64,000 bases of DNA from Pistricoccus aurantiacus (GTDB lineage: Bacteria > Pseudomonadota > Gammaproteobacteria > Pseudomonadales > Halomonadaceae): NCBI RefSeq assembly GCF_042682565.1, contig NZ_JBHUIC010000004.1; one strand, written 5' to 3'. The notes beneath the pieces were generated by a model. That model was not told where the DNA came from. It worked only from the letters and a program-made list of their open reading frames with translations, and made no database searches. Below, piece by piece: positions 34,534-43,900 of this stretch (the stretch's first letter is position 1; every line of letters starts with the position of its first letter). The position numbers and the translations under genes were made by a program.

Positions 34534-35534
34534 TACTGGATCAGCCCGATATCCCTGGAAAGCGCCTCGATGTCATCGATCTGCTGCTTGACGAAATCCT
34601 CGAACTCGCCGGCGCTCATGTGGAACGGCATCAGGCCATTCTGGGTCATGACGTTTTGCCACTCGTCACTCTCGTAGATCGTATCCATGGCATCGACCCA
34701 GTACTGCTTGGCCTCGTCGGAGATATCCGCCGGCATGTAAAAGCCGCGCCAGTTGGGACCGACCGCGTCGATGCCCTGCTCCTTGGCGGTGGGGATATCG
34801 CTGAGCTCCCCCGGCAGACGTTCCTCGGCGAGCACCGCCAGCACTCGCAGATCACCGGATTCCATGAAGCCTTGTGCCTCGGTGATATCGCCGGTAAAGG
34901 CATCCACGTGGCCACCGACCACCTGGGTCATGGCCTCGCCGCCGTTGTTGTAGGAGAGATAGGGAATACGCGGCAGGTTCTCGACCTCCGCCTCCTGGGC
35001 AGCGATCAGTACCTTGAGATGATCCCAACCGCCCTTGGCACTGCCGCCGGCAAACTTGACGCTGCGTGGATCCTCCTTGATCGCCTCCATCAAGGCGGGC
35101 AGATCCTGATAGTCGGAGTCCTTGGATACGGCGATAATGCCGTAGTCCGCTCCCAACGCACCGATCCAGTTGACCATGTCCGCATCCATGCCCGGGAACT
35201 GGCCCTGGGCCAATCGCGTGGTGGTGGCCGTCGAAGCGGCTACCAGCAGTTGGTCGTCACCGGCCCGCTTGCTGACGGTATGGGCATAGGCGACGCCGCC
35301 ACCGGCGCCAGCCATGTTGATGGTCTGCACACTCTTCGGTACCAGGCCGAGGTCTTCCAGCACCTTGCCCACGCTGCGGCAGGTGAAGTCCCAGCCACCG
35401 CCGGGATCCGCCGGCGCCAGACATTCCACCTTGCCCTCGGGCTCGAAGGCCATGGCGGTAGTGGCGCTCAGAGCGATACCGGCAATAGCGATCAGCTTGA
35501 CCGGAGTGGATCTTGCTAGGGATGAGATTGGCAT
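34533..35534 (-). CDS. tctC: Tripartite tricarboxylate transporter, binding protein TctC
   Basis: Periplasmic solute-binding protein of the Bug/TctC family; 333 residues including a signal peptide ending near ATTAMAFE. Typical stretches are CLAPADPGGGWDFTCRSVGK (first ligand loop) and the beta-strand region VKFAGGSAKGGWDHLK. As first gene of tctCBA it is expected to be the most abundant product. The ligand is unknown. The 107 bases to the upstream symporter gene may hold the operon promoter. Confidence 0.94.
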   Translation of the reverse strand: MPISSLARSTPVKLIAIAGIALSATTAMAFEPEGKVECLAPADPGGGWDFTCRSVGKVLEDLGLVPKSVQTINMAGAGGGVAYAHTVSKRAGDDQLLVAASTATTTRLAQGQFPGMDADMVNWIGALGADYGIIAVSKDSDYQDLPALMEAIKEDPRSVKFAGGSAKGGWDHLKVLIAAQEAEVENLPRIPYLSYNNGGEAMTQVVGGHVDAFTGDITEAQGFMESGDLRVLAVLAEERLPGELSDIPTAKEQGIDAVGPNWRGFYMPADISDEAKQYWVDAMDTIYESDEWQNVMTQNGLMPFHMSAGEFEDFVKQQIDDIEALSRDIGLIQ

Positions 35535-35641
35535 GACGGCATTTCCTTGTTATTCGTGTATTGGTGAGTCATGCCTGTCAGCAAAGTTGAATTTTCCTCA
35601 GGGCGCAACTGCCTCCTGCGCTATTGACGAATTTGTTTTGG

Positions 35642-37102
35642 TCAAGAGCCGAACTGACGCTTGAGTCGCGGGTTGGCCAGTTCGCCAAATACGCTGATGG
35701 CGATCAGCACCCCCAGCCACCAGGTCCACTGGCTGCCCATGTCCAGATCCATCAGTCCCAGGCTGTCGATGAAGATCAGCACGATACCCAGAGGACTGAC
35801 GTAGCGCACCATGTAGAGCCACAGCACGTAGCCGACGGTGGGGAGCGCCAGCTCGGACTTGAGGATTTCGTTGCGCAGCACGAATCCCGCCATCAGCGTC
35901 ATGCCCAGTCCTCCGAGGGGCATCAGGAAACGGGAAGTGAGGAAATCCAGCCAGTCGAAGACATTCTTGCTCGCCAGGGTCCAGTCCGCGCCGATATTGA
36001 AGGACAGCATCGCCAGGGTGCTGATCAACCAAAGCAGGATGCCCGAACCCCAGGCCGCCTTGGCACGAGAGATGCCCTTGCTTTCGTTGAGCCAGGCGAC
36101 GGTTGCCTCGATCATCGAGATCGACGAGGTCAATGCCGCCATGGAGAGCATCACGAAAAAGATGGTTTCAAAGACGGTGCCGAAGGGCATTGACTGAAAG
36201 GCCAGGGGCAGCGACATGAACAGGAGTCCAGGCCCCGCGGAAGGATCCAGGCCATTGGCGAAGATCACCGGAAAGATCGCAAGACCGGCCATCAACGCCA
36301 CGACGGTATCGGAAAAGGCTACCGTCAAGGTGGTGCGTGCGATGGAGCTGTTGTCCGGCAGGTAAGAGCCATAGGTAAGAATCGCCCCGGAGGCCAGGGA
36401 CAGGGTAAAGAAGGCATGGCCCAGCGCCGCCAGCAAGCCTTCGCTGGTCAGCTTGCCGATTTCAAAGGAGAACAGGAATGCCACACCCTCGCCAAAGCCT
36501 CCGGAGAACATGGCATAGCCGATCATGATCCCCAGCATGATCACCATGCCCGGCATCATCCAGCTGACGTTCTTCTCGATGCCTTTTTGCACGCCCAGAC
36601 CGACGATCAGCATGGTGATCACGGTAACCAGGGTGCTCCAGGCCCCCAGGGTCCAGGGATTGGCGTTGTTGGCCTCGAAGATGGCTGCCATGTCCTCGAC
36701 GCTTGCCCCGGAAAGTCCTCCGGAGAGCGTTTTCCATAAATAGGAAAACGACCAGCCGGCAACCACGACATAAAAAGACAGGATCATGAAGCCGCAGATC
36801 ATGGCCATCCAGCCCAGCAGCGACCAGCCGGCGGAACGACCGGATTCCCGGGCCAGGCGGCGTATGGCATCGATGGGACTGCCACGGCCGCGCCGCCCGA
36901 AGGCGATTTCGATCATCATCACCGGCACGCCTACCGCAAAGATGCACAGCAGATAGACCAGCACGAAGGCGCCGCCGCCATATTCGCCGGTCATGTAGGG
37001 AAACTTCCAGATATTGCCAAGCCCCACCGCGGAGCCGGTAGCGGCCAGTATGAATCCCCAGCGGCCTAGCCACAGGTTGTTAGGTCGTTTTCTGGTATTC
37101 AT
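35642..37102 (-). CDS. Sodium-dependent neurotransmitter-type (NSS/LeuT) symporter
   Basis: A 486-residue protein with about eleven or twelve helices. It has the NSS family signature in helix 1, GSAVGLGNIWKFPYMTGEYG, which forms the sodium and substrate sites. Sodium-coupled uptake of an amino acid or related compound is expected, a common choice for salt-adapted bacteria. The substrate cannot be told from the sequence. It lies upstream of tctCBA on the same strand and may be read separately. Confidence 0.92.
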   Translation of the reverse strand: MNTRKRPNNLWLGRWGFILAATGSAVGLGNIWKFPYMTGEYGGGAFVLVYLLCIFAVGVPVMMIEIAFGRRGRGSPIDAIRRLARESGRSAGWSLLGWMAMICGFMILSFYVVVAGWSFSYLWKTLSGGLSGASVEDMAAIFEANNANPWTLGAWSTLVTVITMLIVGLGVQKGIEKNVSWMMPGMVIMLGIMIGYAMFSGGFGEGVAFLFSFEIGKLTSEGLLAALGHAFFTLSLASGAILTYGSYLPDNSSIARTTLTVAFSDTVVALMAGLAIFPVIFANGLDPSAGPGLLFMSLPLAFQSMPFGTVFETIFFVMLSMAALTSSISMIEATVAWLNESKGISRAKAAWGSGILLWLISTLAMLSFNIGADWTLASKNVFDWLDFLTSRFLMPLGGLGMTLMAGFVLRNEILKSELALPTVGYVLWLYMVRYVSPLGIVLIFIDSLGLMDLDMGSQWTWWLGVLIAISVFGELANPRLKRQFGS

Positions 37103-37414
37103 CCTTCACCCTGAACGCGCCGCGTCCGACTCGTAGCCGACGCCTGCCGCCGATCACGTCGTTGAAACGTTACTGAAAAAGAGCGGGGATTGTAGCCTGT
37201 TCCACGTTCGACTCGCCACAGAGGAACAATGGCTTACACCAGGACGCTTCTGACGGAACACCCCGATAAAGTCAGCTACATTTAGGTTGTACGCAAACCT
37301 TGCATCGATGGGCTAGAATCAACTCAAAAGCTAAATAGCAGGCAAATAAACAGCCCGATCGGTATCGCGCTCGCCTCACTTCATGAACCGTTCCTGAAGG
37401 ATCAGAGAAAGCTC
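37103..37414. promoter_or_regulatory. 312-base gap between divergent symporter and cfa genes
   Basis: There is no gene here. The cfa-proximal half contains TAGAAT (37314-37319) within GGGCTAGAATC, which resembles a sigma-S-type -10 element. TTGTAC at 37287 is too far from it (21 bases) to be a good -35 box. E. coli cfa is RpoS-dependent, so a stationary-phase promoter is plausible but not shown. The symporter-proximal half shows no convincing box. Confidence 0.4.
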
Positions 37415-38566
37415 ATGACTAGCCATCAACCTACTGAATTCGTTGTCTTGCCGGAGACTCGCGCCCGGCGCATCGTCGAACAGCTGCTCGACGGCTCCGG
37501 CATTGCCTTGAACGGATCGAATCCCTGGGATCTACGGGTGCACCATCCGGACTTCTTTTCCCGCGTGCTTCATCAAGGCACTCTGGGGCTTGGCGAAAGC
37601 TACATGGACGGCTGGTGGGACTGCGATCGCATCGACGAAATGGCCTACAAGATGCTGCGCCACGGGTTGGGCGAACGCTCCCGCACGCCCAAGGAACGCC
37701 TTGCCTATCGAATGCAAAGCGGTTTTCTCAACCTGCAGAGCAAGGCGCGTGCCTATATCGTGGGTGAAGCCCACTACGACCTCGGCAACGACCTCTTCGC
37801 GCGTATGCTCGACCCTACCTGGTGCTATTCCTGCGGCTACTGGAAAGACGCGACAACGCTGCACGAGGCGCAGCTGGCCAAGCTCGAGCTCGCCGCCCGC
37901 AAGCTCGAACTCGAGCCGGGCATGCGGGTGCTGGATATCGGCTGCGGCTGGGGCAGCTTCGCGGAGCACGCGGCGCGCCATCACGGGGTCGAAGTGACCG
38001 GCATCACTATCTCCAGGGAGCAGGCGGAACTCGGACGCCAGCGCTGCGAAGGCCTTCCCGTGGAAATTCTCCTGCAGGATTACCGGGATCTTGACGGGCA
38101 TTTTGATCGTATCGTGTCCATCGGCATGTTCGAGCACGTGGGGCATCGCAACTACCGCACCTATTTCGATACCGTGGATCGGCTGCTGGATTCGCAGGGG
38201 CTGTTTGTCCTGCACACCATCGGCTCCAATACCTCCGACATCAGTGCCGACCCCTTCATCAACAAGTACATCTTCCCCAACGGGGTGCTGCCCTCCACCA
38301 CCCATATCAACAAGGCCAGCGAAGGCCATCTGCTGATGGAGGACTGGCAGAACTTCGGGGCGGACTATGATCTGACCCTGATGGCCTGGCTCAGAAATTT
38401 CGATGCTCACTGGCCGGAAATCGCCGACAATTACAGCGAACGCACCCGACGCATGTTCCGCTACTATCTGGCGGTATGCGCCGGCGCCTTCCGCGCACGC
38501 AACCTCCAACTCTGGCAGGTGGTGTTTTCCAAGGGACGTCCGGGGCGCTATGACGCCCCGCGCTGA
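37415..38566 (+). CDS. cfa: Cyclopropane-fatty-acyl-phospholipid synthase
   Basis: Adds a methylene group from S-adenosylmethionine to cis double bonds of membrane phospholipids; this stabilises membranes under acid, salt and stationary-phase stress. The 383 residues equal the E. coli length. Features are the N-terminal lipid-binding region with GESYMDGWWDCD, the SAM loop VLDIGCGWGSFAEHAARHHG, and the catalytic region SIGMFEHVGHRNY. The start ATG at 37415 has GAGAAAG upstream. Confidence 0.96.
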   Translation: MTSHQPTEFVVLPETRARRIVEQLLDGSGIALNGSNPWDLRVHHPDFFSRVLHQGTLGLGESYMDGWWDCDRIDEMAYKMLRHGLGERSRTPKERLAYRMQSGFLNLQSKARAYIVGEAHYDLGNDLFARMLDPTWCYSCGYWKDATTLHEAQLAKLELAARKLELEPGMRVLDIGCGWGSFAEHAARHHGVEVTGITISREQAELGRQRCEGLPVEILLQDYRDLDGHFDRIVSIGMFEHVGHRNYRTYFDTVDRLLDSQGLFVLHTIGSNTSDISADPFINKYIFPNGVLPSTTHINKASEGHLLMEDWQNFGADYDLTLMAWLRNFDAHWPEIADNYSERTRRMFRYYLAVCAGAFRARNLQLWQVVFSKGRPGRYDAPR

Positions 38567-38695
38567 TTCGCCTGCTTTCATTCGCTGCGAATTGGGCCAA
38601 GCAGTTGCGCAAGTGGAGGTTTCGCCGCCAGGATGGCATGATGAAAATGACTAGCCAAGCATTTCACTTGCCGAAACGAAGAGGTAACAAGCTCC

Positions 38696-39886
38696 ATGTT
38701 CGAGCGAATTGAACGAGTCCCTGGCGACGCCATCCTCGGGCTGATCGAGGCCTTCAACAAGGACAGCAATCCGGAGAAAGTCGATCTGGGGGTCGGGGTC
38801 TACCGGGACGCCGCAGGCAATACGCCGATCATGCGGGCTGTAAAAGAAGCCGAAGCGATTCTGTTGAAAAACGAGACCACCAAGACCTATATCGGCTCCC
38901 ACGGCGATCCGCGCTACGCCAAGGTCATCCTGCCCCTGGTGCTGGGCGCCGACTCTCCGGTGCTGGAACAGCAGCGTGCCAGCGCCACCCAAGCCCCCGG
39001 CGGCACCGGCGCCCTGCGTCTGGCGGCGGACTTCATCTACACCCAGCTGCCGGGCAGTTCCATCTGGGTCAGCGACCCGACCTGGCCGAATCACCTCGGC
39101 ATCTTCATGGGTGCAGGACTCGCGCTATACAAATACCCCTATGTGGATGCGGAGAATCGGCTTGACTTCGCCAGCATGCTCGAAACCCTGAAGCAGATTC
39201 CCCAGGGCGACGTGGTGGTGCTGCATGCGTGCTGTCACAACCCGTCCGGCTTCGATCTATCCCAGGAGCAATGGCAGCAGGTGCTCGAAGTGGTCAAGGA
39301 GCGCGATCTGCTGCCGCTGATCGATTTCGCCTATCAGGGCTTCGGTGAAGGTCTCGACGAGGACGCCTACGGGGTTCGCCTGATGGCGGAAAAACTCGAC
39401 AACGTCCTGATCACCAGTTCCTGTTCCAAGAACTTCGGGATCTATCGGGAACGCACCGGGGCGCTGATCGTGGTCGCCAAGGATCAGGAGCAGATGGAAA
39501 ACGTGCGCTCTCAGATCGCCATCGTCGCTAGAGAGAACTATTCCAATCCGCCCGCCCACGGCGGCTCCATCGTCATGGAGATCCTCGAGTCGGAAGAGCT
39601 CGCCAAGGACTGGCGGGAAGAACTGACGGAAATGCGTGATCGTGTCAACGGACTGCGCCGGGAGTTTGTGGAAGCTCTCAAACCCCATGGGCTGGATGAG
39701 AAGTTCGCCTGTGTGGCGGAGCAGCGCGGCATGTTCTCCTATACCGGCCTGAGCGCTGAACAGGTGGATCGCCTCCGGGATGAGTTCAGCATTTATATGG
39801 TGCGTTCCGGACGGGCGAACGTGGCAGGCATGTCCAGCGACAAGCTGCCCTACATCGTCAAGGCCATCGCCGCGGTCTGCAAGTAA
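38696..39886 (+). CDS. tyrB: Aromatic amino acid / aspartate aminotransferase
   Basis: PLP enzyme of class I aminotransferases. The 396-residue product has the AspC/TyrB opening FERIERVPGDAILGLIEAF, the CCHNPSGFDLS and DFAYQGFGEG motifs, and the cofactor lysine in SSCSKNFGIYRERTG. AspC and TyrB are close paralogues. The symbol tyrB is given because Pseudomonas-like genomes name this gene so, but aspartate may be the main substrate. GAGG precedes the ATG at 38696. Confidence 0.88.
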   Translation: MFERIERVPGDAILGLIEAFNKDSNPEKVDLGVGVYRDAAGNTPIMRAVKEAEAILLKNETTKTYIGSHGDPRYAKVILPLVLGADSPVLEQQRASATQAPGGTGALRLAADFIYTQLPGSSIWVSDPTWPNHLGIFMGAGLALYKYPYVDAENRLDFASMLETLKQIPQGDVVVLHACCHNPSGFDLSQEQWQQVLEVVKERDLLPLIDFAYQGFGEGLDEDAYGVRLMAEKLDNVLITSSCSKNFGIYRERTGALIVVAKDQEQMENVRSQIAIVARENYSNPPAHGGSIVMEILESEELAKDWREELTEMRDRVNGLRREFVEALKPHGLDEKFACVAEQRGMFSYTGLSAEQVDRLRDEFSIYMVRSGRANVAGMSSDKLPYIVKAIAAVCK

Positions 39887-39903
39887 GCTCTTCTGTGTTA
39901 GCC

Positions 39904-39940
39904 GCCACGGCTCGAATCAACTTCGAGCCGTGGCTTTTTT
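39904..39940 (+). terminator. Strong terminator after tyrB
   Basis: A perfect 13-base stem (39904-39916 with 39922-39934) has a five-base loop and is followed by six T residues. It overlaps the last codons and stop of the convergent MATE gene. Confidence 0.95.
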
Positions 39941-41293
39941 ATTGGCCTGCGCGGCGACTTTCTTGTCGGTGACACTGCGATAAAGCTGCCAGGCCGCCAA
40001 CCCCGCCAAAGTGTTTCCTGCGCCGGCGCCAATCGCCAGACCTTCTAGTCCGCCCAGATAAGCACCTAACCACAGGCACGGCAGATAGAAAACGAACAGT
40101 CGCGCCCCGGACATCAGCATGGCTCGCAGCGGCCAACCCAGAGCGTTACCGGCGGAAACCACCAGCATGCAAAGCCCCAGCAAGGCGTAGCTGGGCAGCA
40201 GGAAGCGGATCAGCAGCGCCAGATCGTCACGAATTTCCGGGTTGCCGGACAATCCGCCAGCCACCCAGGGCGCGAGGAGCGCCATCAGCACTCCCAGCGC
40301 CAGTTGCCAGACCACCACCACCTTGGCTGCAAGCCGCATCAGGCGGCCTATCTGCGCCCAATCCCCGCTCCCATAGCAGCGACCCAGCCAAGGCGGTAGC
40401 GACATGGTCATCGCCAGCACCACCACCAGGGAAAGGGTTTCCAGCCGCGTTACGAGTCCCCAGGCCGCCACCTCCGCCTGACCCAGACCCGCTACAACGC
40501 TGATGGCCAGCATGGCCGCCAGCGGCGGCATCAACTGGCTGATCATCGCCGGGCCGGCGATACCCAATACCGCTTTCGCCGACTGCCTGGCTTCCTGTTT
40601 CAATCCCTCCCAGGCCAGCCAGTTCTTGTCTCTGAGCGTGAAGACAACAATCGTCAGGCCACAAGCGAAAGCAATCACGCTCGCCCAGGCGGCGCCAGGC
40701 AGGCCTAGCCCTTGCCATTCGCCCCAGCCGAAAATCAGCAGGGGATCAAGCAGCAGGTTGATCAGGCTGGTCACCACCATCAGCTTGCCCGGCAGCCGCG
40801 TATTGCCATGGGCACGAAACAGGCTGTAGCCGAAATACAACAGCGCGCCCAGCCAGGCGGCAACCAGCTGCGGCGCCCAGTAGTCCCGGATCAAAGCGAG
40901 AGTATCGGCGTCTGCGCCCAGCAGGCGAAAGATGGGCGCCTGCAGCCACCACAGCAGTATGACCAGCGAGCCAATCGTCACGCTGCCGATCAGCAGTACC
41001 AGGCTGCCCAGGCGACCCGCCCGCTCCTGCTCCCTCGCTCCCAGGGCTCGAGAGATCAAGGCGGCAATGGCGATGCCCAGCCCGACCTGCACGCCGATGA
41101 TCAGAAACGACAGCGGAAAAGTGAAGGACTGCGCCGCCAGTGGCTCGGTGCCCAGGCGCGCGACAAAGGCACTATCCACTAGTTGAAAGCTTAATAGCGC
41201 CAGCGCGCCGATGGCCATGGGCCAAGTCTGACGCCAGAGCTGGCGGCCCATGCTTAGTGAGGAATCATGCGATGCAGTAGATGACGCCGACAC
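39917..41293 (-). CDS. MATE family efflux transporter
   Basis: A 458-residue inner-membrane protein with about twelve helices in two repeated halves, of the NorM/DinF class. Such proteins expel cationic or other toxic compounds in exchange for sodium or protons. The first half has DSAFVARLGTEPLAAQSF and the loop RAHGNTRLPGKLMV, both typical of DinF-like members. The GTG at 41293 has GGGAG five bases before it; an ATG at 41251 is possible. The final codons lie in the tyrB terminator hairpin. Confidence 0.9.
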   Translation of the reverse strand: MSASSTASHDSSLSMGRQLWRQTWPMAIGALALLSFQLVDSAFVARLGTEPLAAQSFTFPLSFLIIGVQVGLGIAIAALISRALGAREQERAGRLGSLVLLIGSVTIGSLVILLWWLQAPIFRLLGADADTLALIRDYWAPQLVAAWLGALLYFGYSLFRAHGNTRLPGKLMVVTSLINLLLDPLLIFGWGEWQGLGLPGAAWASVIAFACGLTIVVFTLRDKNWLAWEGLKQEARQSAKAVLGIAGPAMISQLMPPLAAMLAISVVAGLGQAEVAAWGLVTRLETLSLVVVLAMTMSLPPWLGRCYGSGDWAQIGRLMRLAAKVVVVWQLALGVLMALLAPWVAGGLSGNPEIRDDLALLIRFLLPSYALLGLCMLVVSAGNALGWPLRAMLMSGARLFVFYLPCLWLGAYLGGLEGLAIGAGAGNTLAGLAAWQLYRSVTDKKVAAQANKKATARS

Positions 41294-41352
41294 GCGCGCT
41301 CCCGTTGCTGGATTGAAAAGGATTCAGTGCGCAAGAAAAGTGCGCTGCAAGG

Positions 41353-41375
41353 AAAACGCCCTGACGGGCAGGGCG
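41353..41375 (-). terminator. Terminator after yceI
   Basis: CGCCCTG (41357-41363) pairs with CAGGGCG (41369-41375) around a five-base loop, and four T residues follow on the minus strand. It is 31 bases beyond the yceI stop. Confidence 0.75.
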
Positions 41376-41405
41376 CTGGGGGGATGGCACTCATGGATTT
41401 ACGAC

Positions 41406-41987
41406 TTATTGGCGAATCCCTTCGAAGGTGACATACAGCTCCAACTCATGCATCACTTCCGGGAAGTCGCTCATATCGATGCCGTAATCTTCCAGCACCA
41501 GCGTGGTAGAGCCTTCGAATCCCTCGCGATAACCGCCCCAAGGGTCTTCTCCGCCACCGACGTGGGTGACATCCATGGTGATTTCCCGGGTTTCCCCGTG
41601 CAGGGTCAGGTCGCCGGTCAGCTCGCCCTCGCCCTCCCCGGTCGAGGTGAAGCCCGTCGACGTAAAGGTGGCAGTGGGATACTGGCTCGCATCGAGGTAA
41701 TCGTCGCTGAGGATATGCTTGTCCCGCTCCGCATGATTGGAGTCGAGGCTGTTGATATCAACTTCCATATCGACGCTCGTCGCCTCGAGGTCGTCCGGGT
41801 CGTAGCTGAAGTTACCGCTGAACTCTCTAAAATCCCCCAGAATATAGGAGAACCCCAGATGGCTGATCTTGAACTGGACGAAGGCATGTTGCCCTTCGAT
41901 ATCGATGGCGTAATCCGCTGCCTGAGCCTGCAGGGAAGCGGGTAAAACAAGACTTGCCAGAGCTATCGCGGGTATTCGCTTGAGCAT
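41406..41987 (-). CDS. yceI: YceI family periplasmic lipid-binding protein
   Basis: A 193-residue secreted protein with a signal peptide (about 1-23, ending QAQAADYAID) and the YceI beta-barrel fold that holds isoprenoid lipids. Family features are FVQFKISHLGFSYILGDFREF and the later VDMEVDINSLDSNHAERDKHI. It sits 35 bases after a cytochrome b561 gene in the same direction. That pairing is common and suggests a shared role in periplasmic redox or isoprenoid handling. Confidence 0.93.
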   Translation of the reverse strand: MLKRIPAIALASLVLPASLQAQAADYAIDIEGQHAFVQFKISHLGFSYILGDFREFSGNFSYDPDDLEATSVDMEVDINSLDSNHAERDKHILSDDYLDASQYPTATFTSTGFTSTGEGEGELTGDLTLHGETREITMDVTHVGGGEDPWGGYREGFEGSTTLVLEDYGIDMSDFPEVMHELELYVTFEGIRQ

Positions 41988-42022
41988 TGTCGCTCTCCAG
42001 GATAAGTAAGAATAGGAAATAT

Positions 42023-42583
42023 TCAGGATTTGCGTGTCTTGCCGGGCATCAGCATACGCGTCAGCGTATCATTATGATCAACGAAATGATGCTTCAGGGC
42101 CGCCAGGGTGTGAAGACCGGCCAGCAGCATCAACGCCAGGGCGCTGTACCAGTGAACAAGTCCTGCAAGAGTTTCCTGGTTTTTCAGTCCGTAAACGATA
42201 GCAGGTATCTCGAACCAGCCGAATACGCTAATTCCTTGTCCTTGGGCGGTAGGAATCAAGTAGCCGCTGATCAGTACGACCAGCATCAGCAGGTACAAGA
42301 TGACATGGGCCGCGTGGGCGGAAACCCGCTCCCAGCGGGGGCCGCTCAATATCGGCGTCGACTGAGGCACACGCCACAGAACGCGAACCAGGATAAGACC
42401 GAACAGCAGCATGCCCAGGGAACGATGCCACCAGGGTGCCAGGTTGTACCAGCTATCGTAGTAGGTCAGGTCCGTCATCCACCAGCCCAGCACAAACAGC
42501 CCGACGATAGCTACGGCGCTCAGCCAGTGAATCAAGATACTGATCCAGCCCCAGCCGCTGCGCGTATCTCGCCAACTAGACAT
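42023..42583 (-). CDS. cybB: Cytochrome b561
   Basis: A 186-residue membrane protein with four helices that binds two b-type haems and oxidises quinol. Candidate haem-ligand histidines are H19 in ILIHWLSA, those in WWHRSLGM and SAHAAHVILYL, and that in LLAGLHTLAALKHH. It is directly upstream of yceI in the same transcript direction. Confidence 0.93.
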   Translation of the reverse strand: MSSWRDTRSGWGWISILIHWLSAVAIVGLFVLGWWMTDLTYYDSWYNLAPWWHRSLGMLLFGLILVRVLWRVPQSTPILSGPRWERVSAHAAHVILYLLMLVVLISGYLIPTAQGQGISVFGWFEIPAIVYGLKNQETLAGLVHWYSALALMLLAGLHTLAALKHHFVDHNDTLTRMLMPGKTRKS

Positions 42584-42691
42584 CGCTCACCTCGACCACG
42601 CCACTGTAATAAAATGGTACTGCAATAAATCAACATCACATTTTTAAACATCGCTCACCCAAGCATAACCCTTTTGGCCAGGCTCGACAGC

Positions 42692-43888
42692 TCAGGCCAG
42701 CGCATTCAAGCCAGTCGCAAGGTCGTTCTTGATGTCCTCGAGGTCTTCCAGGCCTACGGAGAGGCGAATCAGGTCTTCGCTGATCCCCGCGACGGCCTTC
42801 TGCTCATCGGTCATCTTGCCGTGAGTCGTGGTCGCCGGATGGGTGATGGTGGTCTTGACGTCCCCCAGGTTACCGGTGATGGAAAGCATGCGGGTCGCGT
42901 CGATCACCGACCAGGCACCTTCGCGGCCCCCGACGATCTCCACCCCCAGCACCGCGCCGAAGCCGTCCTGCTGGCGACGGGCCAGCTCATGCTGCGGATG
43001 ACTTTCCAGGCCGCTGTAATGTACCTTCCGCACCGCCGGCTGGTCTTCGAGCCATAACGCCAGGGCCAACGCCTGTTCGCAGTGCGCCTTCATGCGCAGC
43101 CTCAGGGTTTCCAGCCCCTTGGTGAAGATCCAGGCATTGAAGGGACTCATGCAGGGCCCGCAGGTGCGTACCGCGCCGAACACCTCTTCAAGTTCCTTGT
43201 TTCGCCCCACGACTGCCCCACCGATGGCGCGACCCTGGCCGTCGAGATACTTGGTGGCGGAATGAATCACCAGATCCGCCCCCAGCGCCAGAGGCCGCTG
43301 CAACGCCGGGGTGAGGAAACAGTTGTCGATGGCAAGCCAGGCATCGTGACGATGGGCGATATCCGCCAGCGCCGGGATATCGACGATCTCGGACAGCGGA
43401 TTGGAGGGCGTCTCCGCGAACAGCAGTCGAGTCTGCGGGGTGATCGCCGCTTCCCAGGCCTCTAAGTTGGCCAGTTCCACATAGCGGATGGTGACGCCGA
43501 AGCGTGCCAGGTACTTGTCGAACAGACTGATGGTGGAGCCGAACAGGGAGCGGGAAGCGAGAATCTCGTCTCCTGTCTTCAAGAGTGCCAAGGCCATGGC
43601 CAGAATGGCGGCCATGCCGGAACTGGTGGCGACACAGCGCTCGCCCCCTTCCAACGCCGCCAGACGCTGCTCGAAGGTACGCACGCTGGGATTGGTGAAG
43701 CGGGAATAAATATTGCCCGGCTCCTCGCCGGAAAACTTGCGTTCCGCCTCCGCGGCGCTGCCATAGACGAAGCTCGAGGTAGGGAAAATCGGCTCACCGT
43801 GCTCCTGCTCCCCGGTACGCTCGTGGCCGGTGCGAATTGCCCGGGTATCGATTCCCCACTGGTCCTGGCCCGTCGAATTATCGCTCAT
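42692..43888 (-). CDS. metZ: O-succinylhomoserine sulfhydrylase
   Basis: PLP enzyme that makes homocysteine from O-succinylhomoserine and sulfide in methionine synthesis. The 398 residues show the Cys/Met metabolism family: GIDTRAIRTGHERTGEQEHG at the start, YSRFTNPSVRTFEQRLAALE, and the cofactor lysine in HSATKYLDGQGR. The position 12 bases after purF is conserved in Pseudomonas-like genomes and supports metZ over metB or metC. Confidence 0.93.
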   Translation of the reverse strand: MSDNSTGQDQWGIDTRAIRTGHERTGEQEHGEPIFPTSSFVYGSAAEAERKFSGEEPGNIYSRFTNPSVRTFEQRLAALEGGERCVATSSGMAAILAMALALLKTGDEILASRSLFGSTISLFDKYLARFGVTIRYVELANLEAWEAAITPQTRLLFAETPSNPLSEIVDIPALADIAHRHDAWLAIDNCFLTPALQRPLALGADLVIHSATKYLDGQGRAIGGAVVGRNKELEEVFGAVRTCGPCMSPFNAWIFTKGLETLRLRMKAHCEQALALALWLEDQPAVRKVHYSGLESHPQHELARRQQDGFGAVLGVEIVGGREGAWSVIDATRMLSITGNLGDVKTTITHPATTTHGKMTDEQKAVAGISEDLIRLSVGLEDLEDIKNDLATGLNALA

Positions 43889-43900
43889 TGCATTATTCCT

